Shown: positions 10,534 through 21,513 of the stretch, piece after piece | Layout: the number at the start of each line of letters is the position of its first letter | Position numbering within the stretch: the first letter of the stretch is position 1 | Origin: Reclinomonas americana ATCC 50394 | Taxonomy: Eukaryota; Jakobida; Jakobea; Jakobida | Length of the DNA stretch: 45,110 bases | Direction of reading: 5' to 3' | Assembly (NCBI GenBank): GCA_048213135.1 | Contig: PS015218.1 | Coordinates: forward strand, 103,817-148,926 | Position numbers and translations under genes: made by a program | Notes under the pieces: model-generated | The model's database searches: none | Seen by the model: the letters and a program-made list of their open reading frames with translations, nothing else | Told to the model about the DNA's origin: nothing

Positions 10534-13500
10534 ATGTCGGGTGGGCAACCTACGCCGTACTCTGGCGTGTTTGGCCGTCAAGGGCCCAAGCGTGAGCGCG
10601 ATGGCGTCGATGCTGATGCTGTCTATGTGGGTGGACTTGGTCGAGGGTGCGTATGCACACACACACGCACACTCACACACTCTCGTGCACCATGCTCTCT
10701 TTCTCTCATGCATGTTTCCACGTGCGCGTGCTTGTGTGTCATCATCGTCATCGTTGTGATTGATGCATTTTTGTGCATGCATGCACAGTGCGCGTGCATT
10801 CACCACCTCGGCCGAGACTGCAGCTGTGCGGACTCAGTTCTCGTACGTAAGCCACCCTTGTGTTGTTGCGCAGCAGGCGACCTTGTCTCATTGTGTGTGT
10901 GTGTGTGCGCGCGCGCGCGTGGCAAATCAGGGCACCTCCAAGTGGACCCAGTGGTGGCGGTCGCGGCAGTGGCCTGTTTGGTCCACGTCCGGCTGGCTAC
11001 GTGCCTGGCGCAGGTCGTGGTGCTGCGCCTGCGTCGCTCACGGCTATGGATACTTGTGCGTCGCGTGATCAGGCACGTTTCTCTGTGTGCGTGTGTGCTA
11101 AAAGGCATCGTTCAATGTCGCAGTGGAACCGGCGTACAAGCGCCGCAAGATGGAGCGTGAGGGCAAGCGTGCCAACGACGAAGGCACAGTGCTCATGCCG
11201 CAGGCTCCTGCGCCGGCGCCTCCGCCAATGGGAGGTGGTGGGCGAGGAGGCCGCGACGAAGAGGGCGGTGGTGAGGACGAGGGCCAGTTTGACAACTGGG
11301 CCGGCAGCGGTGCTGGTCTGTTTGCCAACGATCCCTACGACGATGAGGACCGCGAGGCCGATTCGGTGTACCAAATGATTGACGAGCGCATGGACTCGCG
11401 TCGCCGTGACGCGCGTGAGAAGGCGCTGAAGGAGCAGATGACCAAGTTCCGCCACCAGACGCCGAAGATCCAGCAACAGTTTGCCGACCTGAAGAAGAAC
11501 CTCAGTGGTGCGCACATGCCTATTCTTCTATAAGTGGTGTGTGTTAGATGGTGCTCACTCGCAGTGTTTACGCAGTGGTGTCGGCCGACGAGTGGACTGC
11601 CATTCCCGAAATCGGCGACCGCAGCATTCGCTTCCGCAAGAAGAAGGAGATCTACACGCGCGCACCAGACTCACTGCTGGAGGTGGCGCGTGCCGAGGCC
11701 ACGCACATGACGACATTGGACGATCGGCAGCAGTCGGGTGCCGAGACGCCAATGACCGATCTCACGGCCGTCGGCGAGGCTCGTGGTACGGTCATGGCGG
11801 CCAAGCTGACAAAGCTCGCCGACTCGGTGTCGGGCCAGACGGTCGTGAATCCGCAGTCGTACCTCACCGATCTCGGCTCGCTGCAAGTGCACAGCGCCGC
11901 CGATATTAGCGACATCAAGAAGGCTCGTCTGCTGCTGAACTCGGTGACCACCACCAATCCTACACATGCGCCTGGCTGGATTGCCGCTGCGCGTCTAGAG
12001 GAGCAAGCTGGTCGTGTGGCGGCCGCTCGCACCATTATCAATCAGGGTTGCGAAGCGTGTCCTCTCAACGAAGATGTGTGGCTGGAGGCGTCGCGTTTGG
12101 CCGTTGCGTGTTTGCACTCTATCCTTCCCGCACACACACATTGCTTGATTGCCGCGCTCACGAGTTGAGGTGCAGACGCCAGACAATGCCAAAAAGGTGC
12201 TGGCGCTGGCCATCCAGAAGATTCCCACCAGCATCAAGATCTGGCTCCAAGCGGCCTCGCTGGAGAATGATGAAAAACTGAAGAAGCGCGTACTTCGACG
12301 AGGTATGCTGGTGTCGTTGTCATTGACGAGGGGGAGTGTGGTGTGAGCTGATTTGTCCGTGGCGCAGCGCTGCAACACGTGCCAAACTCGGTTCGCTTGT
12401 GGAAGGAGGCCGTCTCATTGGAGGACCCCGACGACGCTCGAATCATGCTCAGTCGCGCTGTGGAGTTACGTCAAGCCGGCAAGTCTTGTTCTTTTTTGTG
12501 GTAGTGGACTCAAGACGAGCTGTTGCGTGGTGTGCAGATGCGTGCCACAAAGTGTCGACATGTGGTTGGCGCTGGCGCGCTTGGAGTCGTACGAGAACGC
12601 CAAGAAGGTGCTGAACCGGGCACGCAAAGCGCTGCCGACAGAGCCACTGATTTGGATCACGGCCGCCAAACTCGAGGAGGCCAATGACCACGAGGACCGC
12701 ATTCAGATGATTATCAAGAACGGTATGACTGTGTGTGTTTGTGTGTGTTCTCTCCTTTTCTTGTGGTCGTCGACTCATCTCGATACGCCCACCCTCCCAC
12801 GCAGCTGTCAAGTCTCTCACGGCGCACAGTGCGGTGCTGGATCGCGAGTCGTGGATCAAAATGGCTCGTGAATGCGAGGCCTCCGGATCCGTGCAAACCT
12901 GTCAAGCCATTGTCCGCGAGACCATTGGTATGGGTATCGATGACGAGGATCGCAAGCACTCGTGGATGGAGGACGCAGAAAAGGTGTGTGGGTGGTGTCG
13001 ATATCTGGATTGGATCGTATGTTGGTTTTCATCTATGCGTTCACAGAGTCGTGCCGAGGGATTCGTGGAGACCGCCCGCGCGATCTATGCGCACGCGCTT
13101 TCCGTGTTCCGCAACAAGAAGAGTCTGTGGCTGGCGGCCGCCAATCTCGAACGCAAGCACGGACAGCTGGGTGCGTACTGTGTAACAAACAAGAAAGTAT
13201 CATGCGAGAGCCACACTCACCTCGCCACACACAGACACGTTGAACGAGTTGCTGAAGCGTGCCGTGACATTCTGCCCGCAAGCCGAGACGCTGTGGCTGA
13301 TGGCCGCCAAGGAGCGATGGTTGGCGGTTCGTAGCACGCACTACCTATCTCATGTATATCCGCGCGTCGTCTGAGATTCATTTTTCGCGTGCGCGCAGGG
13401 TGATGCCGATGGAGCACGTGTGATTTTGAGCGAGGCCTTTGCTGCAAATCCCGACAGTGAGGCCATTTGGTTGGCCGCCGTCAAGGTCGAAAGTGAGAGC

Positions 13501-14509
13501 AATGCAGTGGAGGACGCTCGTCGTCTGCTGGAACGCGCACGTGAGCATTGTGCAACGGCGCGTGTGTGGATGAAATCGGCGCAGTTGGAGCGGCAGCTTG
13601 GCGATCACGAACGACAACGGCAGCTGCTGGAGGAGGCCGTGGAGCGGTTCCCCACCGCTCCCAAGTTGTGGATGATGCTCGGTCAGTTGGAGGAGGAGAG
13701 TGGCAGCGTCGAGAAGGCTCGTGCGGCCTACATTCAGGGCATTCGCCACAACAGCGACGCTGTGCCGCTGTGGCTCTGCAGTTCACGTTTGGAGGAGAAG
13801 TCTGGAAACATCACCAAGGCACGTGCCATGCTGGAGAAGGCGCGCTCGCAGAATCCGAATGTGCCGCGACTCTGGTTCGTTCTGCCTGCTCTCATGCGTT
13901 CCTCATGTCAACACTTTTGATAACCGTTTTTTGTGTGTGTCGCAGGTTGGAAGCCATTCGAGTCGAAGTTCGTGCGTCCAGTCACAAGATGGCCGAGTCG
14001 CTGCTTGCGCGCGCCCTGCAGCAGTGCCCCAAGAGTGGCGAGTTGTGGGCCGAGGCGGTGGAGCTGGAACCTCGTGCCAGCCGGCGTGCCAGAGCGCTGG
14101 AGGCACTGAAGCACTGCTCCAGCGATGCACACGTGTTGCTGAGTGCCGCCAAGATGTTCTGGCAGGACCGCAAGCTCGACAAGGCACGTGAGTGGTTCAA
14201 CAAGGCCGTCAATGCCGATCCCGATCTCGGTGATGTGTGGGCGACCTGGTTCAAGTTTGAGCTGCAGCACGGAACACCGGTGCGTTCACGCGCATCCGCC
14301 ACTGATGTGGATGTTCTCTCTTGCTCATGTGTGTGTGTGTGTGTGTGCAGGCCCAGCAAGATGTGGTGCGTCGACGGTGTACCGAGGCCGATCCACATCA
14401 CGGCGAAAAGTGGGTGTCAGTCCTGAAGGATCCACAGTTCTGCACGGTCGGCGGCTCCCGCTTGTCGACGGCCGAGGTGCTTGAGCACGTGGCCGCTCGC
14501 ATCGAGTGA
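10534..14509 (+). CDS. PRPF6: Pre-mRNA splicing factor 6 (U5 snRNP / tri-snRNP HAT-repeat protein)
   Basis: Bridges U5 and U4/U6 snRNPs in the nucleus. Exons: 10534-10646, 10789-10842, 10931-11055, 11124-11507, 11576-12102, 12176-12302, 12368-12464, 12538-12722, 12805-12983, 13047-13170, 13235-13326, 13399-13874, 13946-14279, 14351-14509; phases are consistent throughout. The N-terminus has the family's YVGGLGRG and FTTSAE signature, then the PRP1 region ([27 protein letters not shown]) and SVSGQTVV...YLTDL. A long run of HAT/TPR-like repeats follows ([70 protein letters not shown]) to a normal C-terminus. It aligns end to end with human PRPF6 from memory. The intron at 12103 starts GTTGCG; using the acceptor at 12175 gives the exact family spacing. 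Other unusual donors here are GTTACG (12465) and GTTCGT (13327, 13875). Confidence 0.97.
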
Positions 14510-14518
14510 TCATTCTGT

Positions 14519-15082
14519 ATGCGTGTGCGCCGTCTGTCGGAATCCTTTGACAATACACACAGGCGAGGGTACGATTCACTCGAAAAATCATGTCATTGGT
14601 GGTTTCATCGGCTTGAACCACGGCGGCGCAAAAGCGTACANNNNNNNNNNNNNNNNNNNNACTCGCTGCAGATGACGAACGCGATCGCGTTGTCGTGGCC
14701 TTTTTCCTGGACGAGCCGCAGCTGCGCGCTCGCAGCGGACCCATCACAGCGTACATGAACATGTTCGCTAGGAGAAACCGTTGCGTCTGGAGAGAGAGAG
14801 AGAGAGAGAGAGGAGGGCTCTGTTTCGAGTGGGTGTATACTGACCACCTCCGTCAACAGGAACCATTCTCGAGTTCTCATGCACCAAGTGTGTAGAACTA
14901 TGGGGCTACCAGATGTCCAAGGAGGAGCTGGAGCCAACACCCGAATACAACACAATTGCCACGTTCGTAACATGTGTCTCTCTCTCTCTCCCCATCCCTC
15001 TCCTCACACATTCTGCTGCGCAGGGCGCTGGAAAGAATGCAGGACGAAGGTGGCGGACCAGCGGCCATTGATCTCATGCTCA
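14519..15082 (+). CDS. Incomplete gene with CxxC pairs, possibly a Yippee/Mis18-like zinc domain
   Basis: A coding stretch on both sides of a 20-N gap (14641-14660). One frame reads CAVCRNPL, IHSKNHVIGGF and LNHGGAKAY before the gap. After it come VVVAFFLDEPQLRARSGPIT, then ILEFSCTKCVELWGYQM, then PEYNTIATALERM. Exon ends are supported at 14779 (GTTGCG donor), 14860-14962 and 15024 to the gap at 15083. The spaced CxxC pairs and the 'SK..xGxxGxAY' then 'CxxCxxxxGY' pattern weakly recall Yippee/Mis18/cereblon zinc folds. No in-frame ATG is seen before the first CxxC; an alternative is an ATG at 14519 spliced after ATGC to the GCGAGGG exon at about 14564, which would drop the first CxxC. Start, end and identity are therefore open. 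It follows PRPF6 almost immediately. Confidence 0.5.
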
Positions 15083-15149
15083 NNNNNNNNNNNNNNNNNN
15101 NNGAGAACAGTGACGCTCCGCTCCACCGAGACGAGTGTGCGAGCGCAAC

Positions 15150-16284
15150 TAAACACATCGACCAGCATGGTCGGCCAGTCTTGCTGAATCTGCACGAAAA
15201 CCGCCTGCAACAGGTCGGGCAACAGGGCACGAGTGGGACCCTCGAGTTTCTGCGAGCCGGACGGCACAAACGGGCCGGCGATCGGCATGTTCTTGTCGAG
15301 CCACTTGGAGCGCTGCACGTCGTCATGCAGCCGATCAAACCCGTCGTCCAGCACCGCGCCGATTCCCTCGACACGGTCGCTCTTTGCCGGCTCGTAGCCG
15401 CCGTGATATGACCTGCCAGAGGGAACTACGAAACTGTGCACACACACAGCAAGAGCGATGAGTGATGAGCGATTGATGGTCGTGCAAACAGCAACAGAAC
15501 TCGTCGCCATGAATGGTCTTGATGGTCTCCGTGTGCTTCTGACGCTCGGTGGCGGCCAGTTGGTCGGCCAGATCGTACTCTGAGTGCACGTACTTGAACT
15601 GCTGGAACAGGTGCTTCTTGTCCTCGTACTGCGTGCGCACAGCGAAGAACAGTGTGAGTCCAAGATCCGGCAACGCCGGCCCCTCCTCGTCCCTCTCCCA
15701 CCTTCTTATCGGAGAGAGCCGTGGTCAGCGTCGACACTCGCACATCATCGTACATGCGCAGCTTCTTCTCCGTCACAAAGTCCGTGTGCATATCGTCGGG
15801 CAGGTCGTGCAATCCAATGACTGAGAGATTTGAATCAATCAACATCCACAACGTCCATCGCACACACACATACACACTCGTGCACACACACGCAACAGCT
15901 GGCCTTGCCAAACACACGCTGAATCTGCTCCTGCTCCGCATTGGTGTACTCGGGGAGCACTGGAGGAGAACATGAGACACAATTTGCGAAACAACAACAA
16001 CAACAACAAACGCAACGAGAGGCGATGTTGGGTTTCAAGTAACCCGGCTCTGCCTTGCCACCCGACGAGCGTGTCACACGACTGCGCGCTGAGGCACCGC
16101 CACTGTTGTGAAAGAGCGTCTCATCGTCGTCGTCGATCTCGTGCTCCGATGAGTCCTGTGAGCGACGATCGTCGTCCTCGGCTCGACCGTATGTCGCTGT
16201 GTGAGATTGTCGGCAGGCGTGAGAGGGAGAGTGAGAAAGAGAAAGAGAGACGCAACAGGCAGTCGTCGATGGCGCCGCCGACAT
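15150..16284 (-). CDS. Uncharacterised gene, 3' end lost in a gap
   Basis: Exons (complement): 16257-16284, 16017-16196, 15897-15959, 15702-15820, 15501-15628, 15150-15433. Frame is kept across all joins, and the last visible intron (donor GTTGCG at 15149) runs into the gap at 15083-15102. The product has an acidic, Ser-rich start (YGRAEDDDRRSQDSSEHEID), then PEYTNAEQEQIQRVFG, HDLPDDMHTDFVTEKKLRMY, a charged helical part (YEDKKHLFQQFKYVHSEYDL) and a well-ordered C-terminal region (DRVEGIGAVLDDGFDRLHDD, SKWLDKNMPIAGPFVP, LLPDLLQAVFVQIQQDWPTM). I do not recognise the family. The regular alternation of helices and strands suggests a folded domain rather than low complexity. Four of its six introns begin GTTGCG and one begins GTTCTG. 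It faces the TTL fusion gene across a shared promoter. Confidence 0.72.
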
Positions 16285-16408
16285 GATTTTGTGATTGCGC
16301 GAGCACGGTAACCGTTACTCATATTATTATTGCATCATCGCGAGAGGTTTCTCAGTCTTTCTCTCTCTCTTTCCTTCTTTCTCGTGTGCGTGTTGTGTGC
16401 AATCGAAG
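16285..16408. promoter_or_regulatory. Divergent promoter (uncharacterised gene / NlpC-TTL fusion)
   Basis: These 124 bases lie between start codons at 16284 (minus) and 16409 (plus). They hold an AT-rich block (CATATTATTATTGCATCATC at 16319-16338) followed by a long CT tract (TCTTTCTCTCTCTCTTTCC). A promoter role is inferred from layout and the AT/CT-rich composition. Confidence 0.4.
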
Positions 16409-19400
16409 ATGACAGAGGAGCGCAAGAAGAGCGTGTGCATGGAGATTGATTTCTCTGATCGTCCGGCCTCGGCCGCCAGCTCTGCGCTGGGCGACGATGG
16501 TCTGCAGACGGCATTCCGCGGCTTTCTCAAGAAGAAAAAGGTGGGGTGCCTCCTCCTCCTCCTCCTCGTCCTCCTCTTCTCGCACGTGCCTTCCTCTTCC
16601 CTCACACACACACACGCAGGATTCGATAAGGCGCGAGTCGGAGGCGATGGACGAGGAGACGCTGCGGATGCGAGCGGATCCCGAGCGCATGCGCTTCCTG
16701 CGCGAGAAGTTCATCGACACTGCCAAGTCGTACATTGGTGTGCCGTACGGTCGCAAGTTCCACGAGGAGGGAAGTTGCGTGCACTTGCACGTGAGTTGTC
16801 GTGTTCGGGTTCCTCGTTGAGTGTCTCATCCGCCCACGCAGGCGCGCTCTACAACTCGCCGCTCTTCCTCGACTGCTGTGGTCTTGTGCGGCAAGTGGTC
16901 AACGACCTGCGGGATGACTTTGGCTTCACACTGGGACCGTGGAATCAGGGTTACCAGTTTGACACGTTGCCGGAGCGCAAGGCCAGTGTGAGTGAGCTGC
17001 AGCCGGGCGACCTCATCTTCTACAGTGCCACCTACTACCACCCGGAGAAGCGTGGCAAGCAAAAGCATGACATGGTGCATGTGGAGATCTTTTATCCTGG
17101 AGCCACTGGAATCGGCACGATTGGTTAGTGATTGAGGGAGAGGTGATCTTCATCTTCTGATCATCGTGGATGATGACGCCGTTGTGCAGGTGCTCGCAAT
17201 CCACGCGGTGTGGTCTCCATCTTTGATGACTACAAGTTTGTCAGTTGCGACCCTCCACGAGATGATCGATCACGTACATGCTGCGTGTGTTGGAGACCGC
17301 TGACTGCTTTTTTTGACATGCAGGCAAGAATTATTACGACATTCACTGGCACTTTTGCTCCATCGACACGTGGCTGATGGGCATCTGCAAGAGCTTCTGC
17401 CCGGAGCATGCGTGGTTGCGCAACACTCTCAATCCGGGCAAGAAGTCCATTTTCTCCTCGGAAAAGTTGCGAACCACCGTCACCACCACCTCGCAACTGC
17501 GTTCTCAACAGCGCTCGATAGTGCGGACGAGGAGAACGAGGAGGAGAGCGAGTACGTGGAGGAGAGTGGGGCGTGCTCGGACGATGAAGTCGAAGTCGAC
17601 GCCACCATGAGCCCTTCGTCGTCTGCACAGCAGGCGGCGGCAGCAGCTGCGGCCGCCTCGCGATTCGCCGAAGCCGTGTCGGCTCCACCACCTCCACCAC
17701 CTCAGTTCACCGACCCAGACGATGCGGTGCCTGCGGAGAGCGCCGGTGCTGCGTCGACCGTGGCGACAGCCGCGGCCACCGCCACTGCCGCCACCGCTGG
17801 TCCTGCAAAAGCTGCTGCACAGCGGCAACCTGCGAAGCGAGTCAATGGACCGGCGCCATTACGTCGAGCAGTCACCGCTTCCGGGACCTCATCGTCATCG
17901 TCGTCTTCACTCACCGCAGCAGGCGCCTCGTCCACCAACACCGCCTCTGCCGCCGCACCACGTGTGTCGCCCATGAGACGCAGCACGTCGTCCACGGCGG
18001 CGGCTTCGGTCGCCGCGCCGGCCGGTGCAGCACGGGGCCGCAAGAAGCTGTTTTACATTAACCAAGGCAACAACTGGCCACTGTTGCGTGCCATTGCTGC
18101 CGTCCACAACCAGCGCGCCAGGATGACACTAACACCTGTGAGACAACTTGTTGCAGAGTGGCCAACGTGCTCAAAGCACGCGGGTGGGAGCAAATCCCCT
18201 TTGCCGAGGGCTCACGCACCGACTACACGCTGCGCTGGGTGGAGAATCGCAGTACCACGGACTATCGCGCTTTCCGCGAGGGCAAGCAACTGGTGAATCA
18301 CATTGCCAACAACCGCATCATCACGGCGAAGAACAATCTGTACGGCACCCTGCGCGATTACGAGCGCATCAACAAGTCCATCAATCTCGCTTCGTTTGTG
18401 CCGGAGACGTTCCGGTTGGATGTGGTCGGAGAATGCCTGCAATTCTTTGAAAAGACTCGTCGTTGCGTGGCATCAACACCACCACACGAATTTGCACACA
18501 TCAGTGTTGCTCACGTCGTGCTGGCAGAGGAAGAAGCAGGGACGGCGTGGATTGTCAAGCCAGCCGGCATGAACCAGGGTCGTGGAATCTATGTGACACG
18601 CGATGTTCGCGAGTTGCGACGTGAATATCTCGGCCAAGAGGAGGTCACATGGCAGCGTGCCGAGTCGGGCTACGCCGTGCCCGAGAAGCCCCCAAGCGAC
18701 AGCGGAAGCTCCAGGTTTGAGAGCCACCACCCAATTCACACGACGATGCACTTCTGACGGACACGCGCACACATGCAGTGGCGCCGCTGCTTCCGGCACT
18801 GTCACGCCCTCAGAGAGTGCCTCGGAAGCCGACTCGGCATCCACAGCATTCTCGGCCGACGACTCGTCTGTGCGCGAGGTGTGCCGTCGTTCGCTCTTGT
18901 CCCTGATCACTCGCAATGTGTTGTTGCTCATCGTGTGCAAATGCAGGATGGCGGCGCAAGCGGCAGTGGATCCTCATCGTCAGCAGCAGCTGGCGCCTCA
19001 CGTTCGACGCCCACCAAGTTGCGTGTGCGATCGATGCTGTTGGTCGCTGTCGCTGTCAACACCCCTCATTGTTTCCCGTGCAGAGCTGCCGCACCGGCGG
19101 TCAAGAAAGAGCGAGTGGTGGGCGCTCTCCATCGCAGCAGCTTCAAGGCAGCGCACTCGCCAACCATTGTGCAGCGTTACATCGCCAACCCTCTGTTGAT
19201 CCGCAACCGCAAATTCGACATTCGCTGCTACCTCCTCGTCGCCGCCTGCGCACCACGCTATCACGTCTTCTATGCCGGTGCGCGGGTGCCGTGTATTTCA
19301 CGTTTGAGTTCGTGTCTTGCTTCTCACTGTGGGGACCAGACGGCTATCTGCGCATTGCGTCCACGGACTACGACTGTGAGCACTTGGAGGATCGCACGGC

Positions 19401-19996
19401 GCACTTGACAAACATGGCGGTGCAGAAGAGCAACCCGGATTACGAACAGCTGGACAAGTCGGCTCTCGTGATGGACTTGCCGCAGCTCGAGCAGTACCTC
19501 GTCGAGGTGGGCGCCGCACCGGCACAATGGGTGGACGACGTGTTGAAGGTGACTGTTTGCGCACGCGGACGCGAAGAGGGCGACTGCTTGCTGGTTCCAT
19601 CGTCTCACCCAAGTGTCTTGCAATGCTCGTAGCCGCGCATGAGAGAGATTTCCCGCATCATTTTTGAGAGCGCCAAGACCAAGTTTGAGCGCAAGAAGGG
19701 CTACTTTGACTTGTTCGGCCTCGACTTTTTCGTGGACGATGCCCTCAACGTGTGGCTGCTCGAGGTCAACACCAATCCGGGTTTCGGTGTCAAGGGCAGC
19801 GATATTCTGGAGGCTCAGATGCCAGCACTCGTCGAGGAGACTCTCAGTTTCGTATTGATTGGTTCCCTATCTGCCTGCCTGCGTGCGTGCATCTGCTCAC
19901 CGTGCGACAGACATTGTGTTGCGAGTGTTTGACGAGGACGAGGCACCGCCGACCAGCGAGCTGCGCATGTTTGAGCACGTGTATACGGGTCGTTGA
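16409..19996 (+). CDS. NlpC/P60 cysteine peptidase fused to a tubulin-tyrosine-ligase-like (TTLL) domain
   Basis: Exons: 16409-16540, 16620-16773, 16842-17123, 17190-17243, 17324-17465, 17522-18082, 18157-18461, 18528-18714, 18779-18878, 18947-19017, 19084-19277, 19340-19548, 19633-19846, 19911-19996; all phases close. The N-terminal half is NlpC/P60-like: AKSYIGVPYG, nucleophile motif LDCCGLVRQV, LQPGDLIFY and HVEIFYPG (catalytic His), then a conserved YYDIHWHFCSIDTW. A 200-residue Ala/Ser/Pro linker follows. The C-terminal half is a complete ATP-grasp TTLL domain: FYINQGNNWPLV, LKARGWEQIPF, AWIVKPAGMNQGRGIYV, QRYIANPLLI, KFDIRCYLLVAA, LRIASTDYD, HLTNMAVQK, LFGLDFFVDD and WLLEVNTNPGFGVKG. 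TTLLs add amino acids to tubulin tails, often in cilia; NlpC/P60 enzymes cut gamma-glutamyl-type bonds. Why they are joined is unknown. Six introns start GTTGCG. The end FEHVYTGR-stop lies in the duplicated segment. Confidence 0.92.
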
Positions 19997-20094
19997 GTGC
20001 CGGCGCCACCACCACTGTGATTGATCCAGTGAACAGTGTCGTTGCGTTGTACACTGCCGAGATCATCTACCCGTGTGTGGCCACGACATCTTGC
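19965..20094. repeat. Direct duplication, copy 1 (130 bp)
   Basis: Begins GCATGTTTGAGCACGTGTA and ends ACATCTTGC. It is about 94% identical to 21385-21513 in the same orientation, with seven or so substitutions and a one-base indel. It carries the last codons and stop of the TTL fusion on the plus strand. Read on the minus strand it also carries a copy of the last codons of the GTPase fusion (SWPHTGR-stop here versus SWQHTGR-stop in copy 2). Confidence 0.95.
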
Positions 20095-20285
20095 CCGGCC
20101 GCCTGCAAGACACGCAACCCAACTGGTTGTTGTGCTGGTGGGGCGGGGAGTCGTCCCTCTTAGACAACTCCCGGACGAGCCTGAAACAACTGCGCGACGC
20201 TGTGGAGCTCATCAAAGAGTACCCGTTGTCGGCGAAGAAGCTCAAGAAGTGCAAGGAGCTGATGGGACCCGACACAATGCAGTAG
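20095..20285 (+). pseudogene. 5'-truncated coding fragment inside the inserted segment
   Basis: An open frame starts at the edge of the duplicated block and ends at TAG (20283-20285). It reads GRLQDTQPNWLLCWWGG, then SLKQLRDAVELIKEYPLSAK and CKELMGPDTMQ-stop. The second half has the look of a real helical protein end. There is no ATG in frame. It could be read as an extra exon of the TTL gene if GAGCAC|GTGTAT at 19979 were a donor and 20036 an acceptor, which keeps frame. I prefer a truncated gene tail brought in with the insertion, because the duplication implies that the ancestral TTL gene ended at 19996. I do not recognise the family. Confidence 0.4.
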
Positions 20286-20411
20286 CAGCATGGACAGTTG
20301 TCAAGTATGGTAAGCTCTGGTCAGCGATAGTGTGCTGCGAACTGTCGGGTACACTGATTGATCCTGAAAACTGTTGCCAGATCTAGAAGCTGCCAGTCGA
20401 AAAACGAGCTA

Positions 20412-21110
20412 CTACAAGCCAGCAAACAGCCGTCGCTGGAGCGTCGTCGGATGCTGTGGGGCCGCGTCCAGCAGCAGCTGCTCTTCGCGCTGGGCGTTCT
20501 CTTGTTTGAGGAGAAGCAATTCCTCCCGCACAACCGCCAGCATTGGTAGGAAACGCTCCTGGAACTTTCCAAGCAGGTCGTCGATCTCCCGCATTGCTTC
20601 TTCAAACTTCTCGTCCGGGCACGGGGCGCCGAACCAACTGCTGCTGGGCGGCAGCACGTCCACCGTCTCGATGAGCACGAAGCGGATGAAACGAGTCGTA
20701 CGCCACAGGCATTCTTGCTGCCAGTCAGTCAGACGGCAGGAGCCGTCACTGGAGTCGCGTCCATATCGTACAGCCAGGTCTGTGGTGGTGGCCAGAGATA
20801 TCAGAAAATCAAACGCCCCACATGTGCATCGTGGAACCTCACCGAGCATCTCCAGAAGCAGACGCGCATTCGCCGTCACTCCAACTCCACGACGATTGGC
20901 GTCGTGTACAGGCCACCTGGCCACAGCCAGTTCGACTACAGCGGTGTGGTCAGCACAGCATTGCACAAACGTCCACACAAGACACACCAATACCTTCTTC
21001 AAGCTTTCGACGAGTCACAACAGCATATGCCTCCAAGTAATTCTGTGCGATGAGGAGATCGATGAGGAATGGTGGTTGTTGCAATTGGCCATGGGCGCGG
21101 ATGATAGTGA
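20412..21110 (-). CDS. Uncharacterised protein, 5' part not resolved, inside the inserted segment
   Basis: Two exons are supported (complement): about 20994-21110 and 20412-20935, joined across a GTATTGG donor and a CTGTAG acceptor with phases closing to a TAG stop. The product includes PFLIDLLIAQNYLEAYAVVT, RLLLEMLGEVPRCTCGAFDF, FIRFVLIETVDVLPPSSSWF, then a charged helix (DEKFEEAMREIDDLLGKFQE) and a Glu/Gln-rich tail. I do not recognise the family. No in-frame ATG is found upstream before the CT-rich stretch and the second duplicated copy. The 5' end is either a further exon I cannot see or was lost when this DNA arrived. The 270 bases to 21384 hold nothing else I can identify. Confidence 0.5.
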
Positions 21111-21384
21111 TTCTCACTCTCGTCCACAAGAAGAAGCACACACAAAAAAGGACAGCGACACACTGACTGGGAGAGTACAGAGAAGGGCGAGAAGAAGGGG
21201 ACGAATCGCACCATCTTATTGGTGACGCCTTGCACGGATTTCTGGCAGTAGTGGGTGGGGGACAGGGGGCAGTGCCCTGCTTGAGGTGGGGGGCGCAGCT
21301 TCCGCGAACAGGCCTCCACAGCTCACAAGAAGACTCCAGAACTGATAACACTCGGTTTACATAAGAAACCGACCTGCTCAGAAG

Positions 21385-21513
21385 GCATGTTTGAGCACGT
21401 GTACACGGATCGTTGAGTGCCGGCGCCACCACCGCTGTGACTGATCCAGTGAACAGTGTCGTCCGTTGTACACTGCCGAGATCATCTACCCGTGTGTTGC
21501 CACGAGATCTTGC
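21385..21513. repeat. Direct duplication, copy 2 (129 bp)
   Basis: Second copy of the 19965-20094 segment, same orientation, starting GCATGTTTGAGCACGTGTA and ending AGATCTTGC. It contains the real stop codon of the hydrolase-RWD-GTPase gene (21482-21484, minus) and a relict of the TTL C-terminus on the plus strand (MFEHVYTDR-stop) that is not joined to any TTL exon. Together the copies bracket about 1.29 kb. Confidence 0.95.

Noticed and set aside
19979-20285. Extra final exon for the TTL fusion (GTGTAT donor, AACAG acceptor)
   Set aside because: Frame is compatible, but the duplicated copy shows the ancestral gene ended at FEHVYTGR-stop, and the extra part has no TTL similarity. Kept as a low-confidence fragment.
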